Source: Bog-950 sp046329495
GTDB lineage: Bacteria; Bacteroidota; Bacteroidia; Chitinophagales; LD1
Direction: 5' to 3'
Assembly: GCA_046329495.1 (NCBI GenBank)
Contig: JAXLUO010000005.1
Location: 62,001-126,000 of the forward strand
DNA: 64,000 nt
The translations under genes were made by a program, and so were the position numbers. Positions 9,134 through 17,811 of the stretch are shown in pieces; within the stretch, counting starts at the first letter, position 1, and each line of letters begins with the position of its first letter. Under the pieces are notes generated by a model. That model was not told where the DNA came from. It saw nothing but the letters and a program-made list of their open reading frames with translations, and did no database searches.

Positions 9134-9164
9134 CAAATGTAACATACCGCCCGTTTTTGCCAAA
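9134..9164 (-). promoter_or_regulatory. Consensus Bacteroidota promoter for the tRNA array
   Basis: On the minus strand, TTTG (9161-9164) and TACATTTG (9134-9141) are separated by exactly 19 bp, a complete match to the TTTG-N19-TAnnTTTG promoter. Transcription should start about 5 bases downstream, just before the first 79-bp unit. Confidence 0.85.
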
Positions 9165-9166
9165 TT

Positions 9167-10369
9167 TTAAGCAGCCGGACTTGCAATTTTTCTATGCTGC
9201 TGCCTGATAATCCACCAGTTGAGCAGTAAATAAAGTCCTCCGGTAAGCAACAAAAGGCCAATTGCCTTTACGTCCGGCAGCAGGGACGGCTGTTCAATAA
9301 TTGACTGCATAAAGCGCAGTATAAATACCCTGGCTATCAAGCCTATTACCAACGCGGAAAGAAGGGCAGTGATCAACAAAAAGGATAGCGCACTAACCAT
9401 TTTACGTGTAATGAAACCGGGTGGGTAGCCTAACATCAGCAAGGTTTTAACCTCATACTCCGAGCGGGCCACTAATAGATTAGAGAACAATAGAAAACTA
9501 CCCAGCGACACAAAAATCACGATGATGGCCAACAACAGTATTACCTGCACCACCTTCCACGAAAGACTCTGCACCTTACCCGAACGCAGGTATTCGCCAT
9601 TGGCGGAATAACCTGCCGAGTCAATAAACTTGCTAAAGCTTGCAGCATCCGTTATCTCTACAATAAGCTTGTTCGGATTCCCTGCAGGTTTAATGCTGAA
9701 GTGTTCGTTATTGTAATCCACAAACGACTGCGGTACCAGTATGCTGTTTATCCGTTCGGTAAAAGCTGCAATATGGCCCTTGTATTTATAAACTGAGTCG
9801 CGATTGTCGCGCACCTCTACCGTAAAGGGAAAGAGTTTAGCCGTCTCCCTCGAAATCTGCGGCAAACCCTGGCTGGGCGCAAAGTCAAAGTTGTAAAGAT
9901 CAAGATATTCAGCCGGCACTATTATGGGCACATATGCCGAACGTGGATCCCAGTGCCAATCTTCCGGTTTTTGATCCAAAAAGCGGTCGGGCACCGCCTC
10001 AAAAAACATCTCGGTATATACACCAATGCTGTCCTTTATCATAGCCGATGCGGCAGCCCTGAAACGGTTAGGGGTAAAAGCGCTGAAATCCTTAACTGCT
10101 TTATTAGCTCTCAGCTTTTCCATATCCGCCTCCGTAAAACCACTGCCAAGCCCAATGGTATTCAGCATTGATACGCCTTTATTGATAACCAGGTATTGAT
10201 TGCCTATTAAGTCCTTTTGCGTGTTTAAGGCACCTGTTATATCACTATAAATCTGTACAGGCAACCACAGTAGCAGCAGGCCGGCAAAGGCACCAAAACC
10301 TACCAGCAAAACCTGCCACAAACGGGCATGCTTTGCAAACAAGCGCATAAACAGCAGTTGCTCTTTCAT
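9167..10369 (-). CDS. ABC transporter permease, FtsX/MacB-type fold
   Basis: 400 aa. One N-terminal membrane segment (about residues 18-40), a large extracytoplasmic domain (about 42-265) and three C-terminal membrane segments (about 268-298, 320-345, 360-385). This four-helix layout is that of FtsX/LolC/MacB permeases. The start overlaps the stop of the ATPase gene by 4 bp, so the two form one transporter. The substrate is unknown; lipoprotein or peptide export or cell-wall hydrolase control are possible, as in related families. The gene ends just upstream of the tRNA promoter, whose -33 region (9161-9164) lies 3 bp past its stop codon. Confidence 0.82.
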   Translation of the reverse strand: MKEQLLFMRLFAKHARLWQVLLVGFGAFAGLLLLWLPVQIYSDITGALNTQKDLIGNQYLVINKGVSMLNTIGLGSGFTEADMEKLRANKAVKDFSAFTPNRFRAAASAMIKDSIGVYTEMFFEAVPDRFLDQKPEDWHWDPRSAYVPIIVPAEYLDLYNFDFAPSQGLPQISRETAKLFPFTVEVRDNRDSVYKYKGHIAAFTERINSILVPQSFVDYNNEHFSIKPAGNPNKLIVEITDAASFSKFIDSAGYSANGEYLRSGKVQSLSWKVVQVILLLAIIVIFVSLGSFLLFSNLLVARSEYEVKTLLMLGYPPGFITRKMVSALSFLLITALLSALVIGLIARVFILRFMQSIIEQPSLLPDVKAIGLLLLTGGLYLLLNWWIIRQQHRKIASPAA

Positions 10370-11007
10370 AGGTTAAAAATGCGGTTATAGTTTCCGTTAT
10401 AATCTCCGCCAAGCGAGGTAAGTATAAAACCGGCATTACGCGCCTCGCAGGCACGGTTAATTAAGCCCATAGCCTTGGCAATGTTCGCTTCATCTAAATG
10501 GCTAAAAGGTTCATCCAATACCAACCAGTTAAAAGGCTGTAACAAGCTACGCACAATTGAAACACGCTGCCGTTGCCCGAATGACAACAAACGACAAGGG
10601 CGATTCCAGAACTCTTCTACTCCAAGTTCCCGGAGCATGGCCTGCGCTTCTTCTGGGCTGGCACCGCCTGTCAATTTCATCTTCAATTCCAGATTCTCTT
10701 TCACTGTAAAGTCTTCCAATAACCGTAGTTCCTGAAATACCAGCGATATAGTTTGCTGCCGAAGGAGGGCCGTTTCTTCCAGCGTATAGCTACTTAAGTC
10801 TTTGCCATCTACTAAAATGGTTCCCTTATAACCTCCGCGCAATCGGAACAGATAGGAAACAAATGTTGTTTTGCCTTTTCCGGATTGTGCCCGCACCAAC
10901 ACCCGTTCGCCGGGATGCAGCAAAAAATCGCTACCCCATACGTCCGATTGTAAATTAGTAGTCCCCGCTAAAAAGGCGGGGACTACTTGCCGGAATTCGA
11001 TATTCAC
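10366..11007 (-). CDS. ABC transporter ATP-binding protein
   Basis: 213 aa. Walker A is AQSGKGKTT, with Ala in place of the first Gly; the signature is LSFGQRQRVS and Walker B is WLVLDEP followed by a D loop (SHLDE). The usual H-loop His after the next strand is not seen (ILTSLGGD), which may reduce or alter hydrolysis. It pairs with the overlapping FtsX-type permease. A perfect 11-bp inverted repeat lies in the coding sequence near the N-terminus (10958-10986). The start is 6 bp after the stop of the DUF4836-like gene, so all three are likely one operon. Confidence 0.87.
   Translation of the reverse strand: MNIEFRQVVPAFLAGTTNLQSDVWGSDFLLHPGERVLVRAQSGKGKTTFVSYLFRLRGGYKGTILVDGKDLSSYTLEETALLRQQTISLVFQELRLLEDFTVKENLELKMKLTGGASPEEAQAMLRELGVEEFWNRPCRLLSFGQRQRVSIVRSLLQPFNWLVLDEPFSHLDEANIAKAMGLINRACEARNAGFILTSLGGDYNGNYNRIFNL
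10958..10986. repeat. Perfect 11-bp palindrome inside the ABC ATPase gene
   Basis: GTAGTCCCCGC and its exact complement are separated by 7 bases (TAAAAAG). It encodes VVPAFLAGTT in the ATPase, about residues 8-17. The high GC stem would form a stable mRNA hairpin about 20 nt after the start codon. Confidence 0.85.
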
Positions 11008-11013
11008 AGTTTC

Positions 11014-12714
11014 TTATTGTTTAGGATTCAACGCCTTATAAACAATGTCTATTTGTGCCAGAATACGGTAAAGACTATTACCCTTACCATCGTTTAAGTT
11101 AAGTGCTAACTCCGAAGAAGTTTGGGTTCCGGAGCCTGTTACATCCTTAAATAATTTCATGTAATCATTAAAGGCTTTGTAGTTGGCTTCGCCCATGCTG
11201 TTAGCCATTGAAGTGCGCAGGGCCAAAGGATAATGCTCCACATTCATATCCATATAAACAGCAGAAGCCTTGCCTTTTACAAGGTCCTTAACATTAGCCG
11301 GTAAGTCGGCCAACTGACCCGACTTAGCAATGGTTTCAGCTAAAGTTTGGTCGTTCATTACGGTAAAGCCATCCTTGTTTTCTACCATGTACAAAGTAAG
11401 CTTCGATGAAACCGGGAAGCTGTAATAAGGCGCTTCGCCTTTTGGCATATACTTTTCAATCAGTTTCTTTAAACCATCTTTGTTATTGCTGGTAAAGTTG
11501 CAGGTGAATACCGGCATTGGGTAATCATCCAATGGATTACGAGGCGCTTCGTAATATTCATCCAGATCGGCATATTCATCACTCTCACTTTCCTCCGAAG
11601 ATTTCTTGCCGGTAGCTTCCGAAACAGGCTCAGCTGCAGGGGCTTTAAAATCAACCAAAGCAATAGAAAACTCGCCGCCGAATAGTTTCTTCAGTTCTTC
11701 CGAATTCATACCAATCAGCACAGCAGCAGTAGAAATGCCGTCCTTAATAGTAGGAACCTTCTCGTAGTACTCAAAAAGTTTAGCAGGGTCAACTGCTACA
11801 GCCATTAGTGCATATACATCTTTGTTAGTAATACACTTGGCGTGCAGATCGCTGATGCCATCTTTTTTCAGCATGGCCAGTTTCTCGAAATCAGGATTAT
11901 CGGAACGCACCTGCGTGGTTAACAACACACGGTTGTCCTGAAAGTCCAGATTCATCCAGCTATACATATCCTTAAACTGGCCACTCAGCGAGCCGGTAAG
12001 CATGGCAGTCATCGGATCATCCGACATCTTGGTGCTGAAGTTGGCGATCTCACCAAAGTTCAGGAACAAGCTCAAGTCCTTCTTGCCCTTGTTATACTCC
12101 TGGAAGTATTTGTTTGAAAGAATAGACTCTTCTTTAGTGCGCGCAAACGAAGCCGCAAGGAAGTGGATGGCTGTGCTATCCACACCTTCGTAGTCATAAT
12201 TACGGTTTTTGATAAACACAAAAATGCCACCGGTGCTGTTCCAGCCTAAGGCAGTAGATGAGCCCTGATAAATAGCTTTAAAGCCTTTGCCACCTTCTAT
12301 CTTGCTGTTGGGCGATAACTTTTTAACAGTGGCTTCAAACTTCGATTCGCTGTTAATATCAAATACCAACGCGCCTATGGTGCTTTCCTCAAATGGAGCA
12401 GCATAATAGAACAGGTCCGACATGATGTTAACGCCGCAGGACAGAGGGTTGTCAAATACCTCTTTCAGGTTTTTGTCTTTCTCACTTTTAAAAGCGTCGT
12501 CCTTGGTTTTCTGGTAAGCTTTAAACCATTCCAGGTCCTTTAATTTGCCTGCGTCCGACTTGTCCATCAACGACTTATAATCGATGGAGCCTACTACCAT
12601 TGCATTTTTAGGAATCAGTTGCAGGTGCTTTTCTGTGCCGCGGAAATAGAAATATACGCCGGCACTTACGCCTACCAGGGCCACCAGCAGACCGCCTATT
12701 AGCCATTTTTTCAT
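11014..12714 (-). CDS. DUF4836-like membrane-anchored protein
   Basis: 566 aa with an N-terminal hydrophobic anchor (about residues 3-24) and a large extracytoplasmic part starting HLQLIPKNAMVVGSIDYKSL. This opening resembles Bacteroidota DUF4836 proteins, where the mature part begins with a similar motif about values and storage of self; the match is from memory and not certain. An acidic linker (SEESESDEYADLDEYYE) lies near residue 375. No catalytic motif is recognised. It sits between lpxB and the ABC transporter genes on the same strand, so envelope function is likely. Confidence 0.65.
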   Translation of the reverse strand: MKKWLIGGLLVALVGVSAGVYFYFRGTEKHLQLIPKNAMVVGSIDYKSLMDKSDAGKLKDLEWFKAYQKTKDDAFKSEKDKNLKEVFDNPLSCGVNIMSDLFYYAAPFEESTIGALVFDINSESKFEATVKKLSPNSKIEGGKGFKAIYQGSSTALGWNSTGGIFVFIKNRNYDYEGVDSTAIHFLAASFARTKEESILSNKYFQEYNKGKKDLSLFLNFGEIANFSTKMSDDPMTAMLTGSLSGQFKDMYSWMNLDFQDNRVLLTTQVRSDNPDFEKLAMLKKDGISDLHAKCITNKDVYALMAVAVDPAKLFEYYEKVPTIKDGISTAAVLIGMNSEELKKLFGGEFSIALVDFKAPAAEPVSEATGKKSSEESESDEYADLDEYYEAPRNPLDDYPMPVFTCNFTSNNKDGLKKLIEKYMPKGEAPYYSFPVSSKLTLYMVENKDGFTVMNDQTLAETIAKSGQLADLPANVKDLVKGKASAVYMDMNVEHYPLALRTSMANSMGEANYKAFNDYMKLFKDVTGSGTQTSSELALNLNDGKGNSLYRILAQIDIVYKALNPKQ

Positions 12715-12779
12715 TGGTTAAAATTTTAATTGGGTGATGGCGCGAATATAGCCAATCGCGCAAATCTGCCTTGTATTAT

Positions 12780-13868
12780 TTATGACAGATATTTCAACAT
12801 TAAAGAGGCAGTTCTTGCACTGGCACCGGAGTCGCCCAGCAGGTGCACCAGGTGAGTGTATTCTCTAAGCATTTGGTCTCTTTCCTTGCCTTCCAATAGC
12901 ATCCTGAGTTCGGCAATCAGGCGGTCCTTGTTTACATCCGCCTGTATCAACTCTTCTACCACCCGCTTATCGCAGATTAAGTTTACAATGCAGATAAACT
13001 TAATGTTCTTAATAAGCGCTCTGGCTATAAAGTACGATATCCAACTGCCTTTATAACAAATCACCTCCGGCACCCGGTGCAGCGCAGTTTCAAGTGTGGC
13101 TGTGCCACTGGTTACTATAGCGGCATGGGCCTGTTCAAGCGTGGCATACGTTTGGTCCAGCACTAATTCAGCACGGGCATTACCAATCATATTTCTGTAG
13201 AACTCCGCTCCTATATTACTTAAACCGGTTATAACAAAGCGATACTCGGGGAAGGTATCTATCACCTTCAAATACTCCGGTAACAAATACGAAATTTCCT
13301 GTTTACGGCTTCCGGGTAAAATGGCTATTACCTTGCCTTTGCCATGCTCTACCCCTTCTTGGTGCGGTTGCATTTCATCCAACAAAGGATGTCCCACAAA
13401 ATCAACCTCTATGCCATAACGGGCATAAAACTCTTTCTCAAAAGGGAAGATGACAAACATGCGGTCCACATACTCTTTTACCTTATAAACCCGCGAAGTT
13501 TTCCAGGCCCACAGTTGCGGCGATATATAGTAAAACAGCTTAAAGTTGTGCTGCTTAATAAACTTAAACAACCTGAAATTAAAGCCGGGGTAATCAATCA
13601 GTATAACCACATCAGGCTTAAAGGCCAGAATATCCTTTTTGCAAAACTCAATATTGTTCAATATGGTGCCCAGGTGTTTTACCACCTCAAAAAAGCCCAT
13701 AAAAGCAAGGTCGCGAATGTGCTTTACCACAGTAGCACCGGCAGCCGCCATTTTATCGCCACCCCAGGCACGAATTTCGGCGGCAGGGTCCTGTCGCTTC
13801 AATTCCTTCACCAGGTTCGATCCATGCAAATCGCCCGATGCTTCGCCCGCAATGATGTAATATTTCAC
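12780..13868 (-). CDS. lpxB: Lipid-A-disaccharide synthase LpxB
   Basis: 362 aa, usual length. The N-terminus shows IAGEASGDLHG, the hallmark of LpxB, followed by AWGGDKM and, later, VGHPLLDE and AILPGSRKQEI, typical of this GT19 glycosyltransferase. It condenses UDP-2,3-diacylglucosamine with lipid X to make lipid A disaccharide on the inner face of the cytoplasmic membrane. It starts 4 bp after the stop of the 114-aa membrane protein and is in the same direction as surE, an arrangement common in Bacteroidota. Confidence 0.96.
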   Translation of the reverse strand: MKYYIIAGEASGDLHGSNLVKELKRQDPAAEIRAWGGDKMAAAGATVVKHIRDLAFMGFFEVVKHLGTILNNIEFCKKDILAFKPDVVILIDYPGFNFRLFKFIKQHNFKLFYYISPQLWAWKTSRVYKVKEYVDRMFVIFPFEKEFYARYGIEVDFVGHPLLDEMQPHQEGVEHGKGKVIAILPGSRKQEISYLLPEYLKVIDTFPEYRFVITGLSNIGAEFYRNMIGNARAELVLDQTYATLEQAHAAIVTSGTATLETALHRVPEVICYKGSWISYFIARALIKNIKFICIVNLICDKRVVEELIQADVNKDRLIAELRMLLEGKERDQMLREYTHLVHLLGDSGASARTASLMLKYLS

Positions 13869-13872
13869 CTGT

Positions 13873-14217
13873 TTAAATTACCTGTTTTATAAGTATAACC
13901 AGCACAAAAAGCATGCTTACTGTTACAACAGCGCGTGCAGCATTGTAGTAGTTGCGGCGGATTAACAGATAGAAATAAACCGGATTCAAAAAACAACTCA
14001 TAGTAGCCACCTTTACAAACGTAGTTGGATAAATCAACAAGTGCGTAAACTCCGGTAAACTGTATACATGTTGTTTCTGGATTACTGCCTGCAGACAAAC
14101 AAACCCATATAGAATTAAATAGCCAATAAAGGGCAGCACTAAACCCGGCCAAAAACCTACTGCAAATCTATCCCACTTGTAAATGGTTGGTGTAGGATTT
14201 AAGTATCTATCGAACAT
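13873..14217 (-). CDS. Small membrane protein, unknown
   Basis: 114 aa. Three hydrophobic stretches are visible: VGFWPGLVLPFIGYLILYGFV (split here only for description), a middle one around residues 62-80, and the C-terminal AVVTVSMLFVLVILI. It lies between surE (11 bp upstream) and lpxB (4 bp downstream), so it should be co-transcribed with them. I do not recognise the family. Confidence 0.75.
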   Translation of the reverse strand: MFDRYLNPTPTIYKWDRFAVGFWPGLVLPFIGYLILYGFVCLQAVIQKQHVYSLPEFTHLLIYPTTFVKVATMSCFLNPVYFYLLIRRNYYNAARAVVTVSMLFVLVILIKQVI

Positions 14218-14228
14218 TTTATGCGCAT

Positions 14229-15053
14229 TTAACTATTAAAGCCTTTGCTACCGCTTTGCGGTATATCGCCTTCATGTAGCACCGTTTTAAAATCCCAGTT
14301 CTCGTTAATAAATGGTATTACGTGGTGTGCGGTTAAGTCATGCTGCACCGGTACGGCACTTACATAGCCATTTGCCAGGGCCCATTCGTCGGTGTCCTGA
14401 CCGTGATCGTAGTTAACAAACTTACCGGTTAACCAGTAATAAGGGCGACCCATAGGATCAAGACGTTCCATGTATTCTTCTTCCCATTTAGCTACAGCCT
14501 GCCGGCAAACTTTAAAGCCTTTAATATCACTTAATGATAATTTAGGGATGTTTACGTTCAACAAGCTATGTTTTGGTAAACCATACTTAAGTATTGAATC
14601 GGCCACAAAGCGGGCATAAAAAGCTGCGGGCGCAAAATCAGCCTCATAGCTATAATCGCAAAGCGAAAAACCTACCGAAGGTATGCCTTCTAAACTGGCC
14701 TCAACTGCAGCACTCATAGTGCCTGAATAAATGATGTTGATGGAAGAGTTACTCCCGTGGTTAATACCGCTAACACACAAATCCGGATGGCGGTGTAACA
14801 CCTTATCTACCGCCAACTTTACACAATCCACCGGCGTACCGCTGCACTGAAAAGCCTTTATATCACCAAAATTGTGAACCTCCTTTAGGCGCAGTGGTTT
14901 ATTAATGGTAATGGCATGGCCCATACCGCTCTGTGGCGAGTCGGAAGCTACTACAACTACTTCTCCTAAATCCTTTACGGCACCTACCAGGGCAGCTATG
15001 CCGGGGGCGGTTATACCGTCATCATTCACTACTAAAATCAATGGTTTGCTCAT
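14229..15053 (-). CDS. surE: 5'/3'-nucleotidase SurE
   Basis: 274 aa. Metal-binding N-terminus LVVNDDGITAPGI with the paired Asp, then SDSPQSGMGHAIT and SGINHGSNSS, all SurE hallmarks. It is a metal-dependent nucleoside monophosphatase. The expected C-terminal dimerisation region is present. The start is well supported: a near-consensus -7 box (TATATTAG, 15058-15065) stands four bases upstream of the ATG, so the transcript may be leaderless. It is the first gene of the surE/lpxB group. Confidence 0.95.
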   Translation of the reverse strand: MSKPLILVVNDDGITAPGIAALVGAVKDLGEVVVVASDSPQSGMGHAITINKPLRLKEVHNFGDIKAFQCSGTPVDCVKLAVDKVLHRHPDLCVSGINHGSNSSINIIYSGTMSAAVEASLEGIPSVGFSLCDYSYEADFAPAAFYARFVADSILKYGLPKHSLLNVNIPKLSLSDIKGFKVCRQAVAKWEEEYMERLDPMGRPYYWLTGKFVNYDHGQDTDEWALANGYVSAVPVQHDLTAHHVIPFINENWDFKTVLHEGDIPQSGSKGFNS

Positions 15054-15102
15054 GCCGCTAATATAGGCTTTAGGCGGCAGATAGAATTATCGCCCGGTAG
15101 CT

Positions 15103-15519
15103 TTACAAAAAGTCCCTGGTTTTCATGCGGCGGTCGCCCTTTTTGTCCGATTGGCGCTTTTTATTCTTACGTATCTGTTCTTTAATGGCGGCCGGCATTT
15201 TGGTGGCAATGCGCTCCTTTTCAGGTTCCAGGGCTTTCTCCAGCATTACATAGAATTTGTCCAATACCTTCTTCTTGTTTCCCGCCTGGCTGCGTTCTGC
15301 ACTGCTGCAAATGGAGAACTCTCCTTCAGTATTTATCCTGTTTTTCCATCTTTTTTGGATCTTCTCTTTCTCAGTATCAGAAAGAACGTTTGAATGCAGC
15401 AGATCAAAAACCAATTCCACCTTGGTTTCAGTTTTGTTTACATTCTGTCCGCCTTTTCCACCACTACGCGAAGTACGAAACTGCAGCTCACTTTCAATAT
15501 TTCTATCCTTCAGGTTCAT
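15103..15519 (-). CDS. arfB: Peptidyl-tRNA hydrolase ArfB
   Basis: 138 aa from the Met at 15519 (MNLKDRNIESEL); an upstream ATG at 15540 would add 7 residues. It has the release-factor GGQ motif in the context TSRSGGKGGQNVNK and a basic C-terminal tail (KNKKRQSDKKGDRRMKTR) that enters the mRNA channel of stalled ribosomes. It lacks codon-recognition domains, so it is the ArfB/YaeJ type that rescues stalled ribosomes. Transcribed divergently from the MFS gene. Confidence 0.93.
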   Translation of the reverse strand: MNLKDRNIESELQFRTSRSGGKGGQNVNKTETKVELVFDLLHSNVLSDTEKEKIQKRWKNRINTEGEFSICSSAERSQAGNKKKVLDKFYVMLEKALEPEKERIATKMPAAIKEQIRKNKKRQSDKKGDRRMKTRDFL

Positions 15520-15613
15520 GCTGCAAAAATGAGAAATCAAATTGAAACGCTGCCGGTCCCCAAAAAAGGCGTCTCAGCTTTGCGTTTAATAACTTAATCT
15601 TGATGCAGGATTT

Positions 15614-16792
15614 ATGGCTAAGTTCCTCACCCGCAACATATGGCTGCTCTCTATAGTTAGCTTGTTCAACGATGTCAGCTCTGAGATGCTGTATCCGGTG
15701 CTTCCTCTTTTTCTGCAGGAGATTGGATTTTCCTCTGTTCTAATCGGGTTTCTGGAAGGTGCTGCTGAAGCCACCTCGGGCCTAACGAAAGGTTACTTCG
15801 GACGTGTTAGCGATAGCAGCGGCCGCCGTTTACCGTTTGTTCAATTAGGGTATCTGTTAAGTGGCCTTGCCAAATCGGGCATGGTGCTCTTTACATTTCC
15901 TTTATGGGTTTTCGGTACACGCAGTATGGATCGTTTCGGCAAGGGCTTACGCACCGGTGCCCGCGATGCGATGTTGAGTGACGAAGCAACAAGCGAAAAT
16001 AAGGGCAGTGTGTTCGGATTCCACCGCGCTATGGATACCCTTGGGGCTGCTATTGGCCCCTCCTTCGCACTGGTGTTTATCTACTATTTCCCCCAACAAT
16101 ACCGCACCCTCTTTCTCATTGCATTTATTCCCGCCATGTTGGGTACGGGTTTAACCTTATTACTTAAAGAGAAGCCGCATAAAAAGGACAAAAAAACCAA
16201 TTTCCACCTTTCGCAAATTTTCAACTATTGGGGCGAATCAACTGCCGGTTATAAAAAGGCCGCCGCATTACTGTTGCTTTTTGCCTTGTTCAATAGCTCC
16301 GACATATTCTTGCTAATGCGCATTAAGGAAGTAGTGCATAACGATACCTACGTAATAGCAGCCTATATACTTTACAACCTGGTTTATGCTTTAGCAGCTT
16401 TCCCCCTTGGCCACCTGGCCGATAGAATTGGATTGCGGGTAACACTTGTCGCCGGCTTTGCCATTTTTGCTCTGGTGTATGCCGGGTTTGGCTTTGCCTC
16501 ACTTACCTGGCATTTCGTTATCGCCTTTATTCTTTATGGTGTATATGCCGCAGCTACCGAAGGGGTTGGGAAAGCACTGCTGAGCAACCTGGTTCCAAAA
16601 TCGCAGAGCGCTTCGGCGCTGGGCACCTTTGCCGGGTTTAATTCTATATCGGCTTTGTTTGCAAGTATCATAGCGGGTTTGTTATGGAAATACTTCTCCC
16701 CCATGAGTATGCTTCTTTTTAGCGCTGCTGGCGCTTTGTTGGTAGCCTTGCTTTTAGGACTTACCCCTTTAACTGAAAAAACCGACCAGTGA
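15614..16792 (+). CDS. MFS transporter
   Basis: 392 aa, 12 predicted membrane segments. The loop after helix 4 reads DRFGKGLRTGARDAMLSDE, a strong MFS motif of a subgroup that includes fosmidomycin-resistance-like efflux proteins. N-terminal NDVSSEMLYPVLPLFL is typical of that subgroup. The substrate cannot be told. It stands alone, upstream of a convergent TonB gene, with 53 bp between the two stops. Confidence 0.88.
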   Translation: MAKFLTRNIWLLSIVSLFNDVSSEMLYPVLPLFLQEIGFSSVLIGFLEGAAEATSGLTKGYFGRVSDSSGRRLPFVQLGYLLSGLAKSGMVLFTFPLWVFGTRSMDRFGKGLRTGARDAMLSDEATSENKGSVFGFHRAMDTLGAAIGPSFALVFIYYFPQQYRTLFLIAFIPAMLGTGLTLLLKEKPHKKDKKTNFHLSQIFNYWGESTAGYKKAAALLLLFALFNSSDIFLLMRIKEVVHNDTYVIAAYILYNLVYALAAFPLGHLADRIGLRVTLVAGFAIFALVYAGFGFASLTWHFVIAFILYGVYAAATEGVGKALLSNLVPKSQSASALGTFAGFNSISALFASIIAGLLWKYFSPMSMLLFSAAGALLVALLLGLTPLTEKTDQ

Positions 16793-16845
16793 TAAAATCA
16801 CCGGCCGGTGAGCAGCATTAAATCGTTACAACTGCTAATGCTTCT

Positions 16846-17661
16846 TTAATGATCAAGCGAAAATTGAAAGGGTAATACATACCATACCTTTACGGGATCG
16901 CCGTGCTGTCTACCGGGTTTAAAATTCGGTAGCCGTTTTACTACACGCAAACCCTCCTTACCAAAGCCCGGGCTATCGCTTCGGATGATACTTGGGTTAC
17001 TTACTGAGCCATCTTCATTTACTACAAAGCGAATAAGCGCTTTGCCTTCCACACCTAAATCACGCTCCGAACCGGGGTACGAAGTTTCTTTGCTCAACCA
17101 TTTTAATAAGGCGGCCTCACCTCCCTCAAATTGAGGCATTTCGTCAACCCAGTTTTTAGGTTCCGTAGTTTTAGCTACCTCAAATATCTCCACCGGTTCT
17201 TCAGTCAACTCAGTGCCCTTCCCATCGGTTCGGCCCAGGGGATTGGTATTATTGGTAAGGTTGGTGGTAAGGCCAGATTCGGCTACCAGTTCTTTGTTGG
17301 GGATGATAGTATCACTCCTCAATTCATCATTACGCACTATCTGCTTCTCCCTGTTCTCCTGCGTTTGGGTTGGCATATTCTCCTGTTTGGGTTTAGGTAG
17401 CTCAACCTTTGGGGGCTGAACAATCTCTACCTCACTAACCTTTAGAATACCCTCTGTGGCAATGGCAGGGGCTGTAGGCTTACTTAATCTGCTTTTCAGG
17501 TAATTGCCAAAGCCGAAAGCAAATACGGCCGATACCATAAATAACATAGCAAATTGTAAGGAGCGACCCTGCGACTGGCGCAGTTGGTAAGCGCCGTAGC
17601 TCTTGTTACGGTTTTCAAAAACCATGTCAAGCATGCTGGTGGTTGAATAGTTTGTGTTCAT
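16846..17661 (-). CDS. TonB-family energy transducer (stand-alone)
   Basis: 271 aa. N-terminal motif MVFENRNKSYGAYQLRQ, specific to Bacteroidota TonB proteins, then one membrane helix (about residues 34-50). A polar, Pro/Glu-rich linker (about 68-165) reaches a C-terminal TonB domain ending VVKRLPNFKPGRQHGDPVKVWYVLPFQF. It should link the inner-membrane ExbB/ExbD motor to outer-membrane receptors. It is separate from the exb operon (a second, longer operonic TonB is at 20709-21509). Confidence 0.9.
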   Translation of the reverse strand: MNTNYSTTSMLDMVFENRNKSYGAYQLRQSQGRSLQFAMLFMVSAVFAFGFGNYLKSRLSKPTAPAIATEGILKVSEVEIVQPPKVELPKPKQENMPTQTQENREKQIVRNDELRSDTIIPNKELVAESGLTTNLTNNTNPLGRTDGKGTELTEEPVEIFEVAKTTEPKNWVDEMPQFEGGEAALLKWLSKETSYPGSERDLGVEGKALIRFVVNEDGSVSNPSIIRSDSPGFGKEGLRVVKRLPNFKPGRQHGDPVKVWYVLPFQFSLDH

Positions 17662-17768
17662 ACGATATAGATTTAGAACTATAATGCATGCACGCGCCTA
17701 TTCCATACAAAAGCACTGTCATAGTTTTGTCACAAAAAAATAGCGGTTTAACTACTTATGGAAATAAA

Positions 17769-17794
17769 AAAGCCCGGTAAGTTAACCGGGCTTT
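17769..17794 (-). terminator. Intrinsic terminator after the exb/TPR operon
   Basis: AAAGCCCGGT and ACCGGGCTTT form a 10-bp stem with a 6-nt loop. On the minus strand it is followed by T residues, just 18 bp after the TPR gene stop at 17812. Confidence 0.85.
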
Positions 17795-17811
17795 GAAACA
17801 TTACACGTTAT

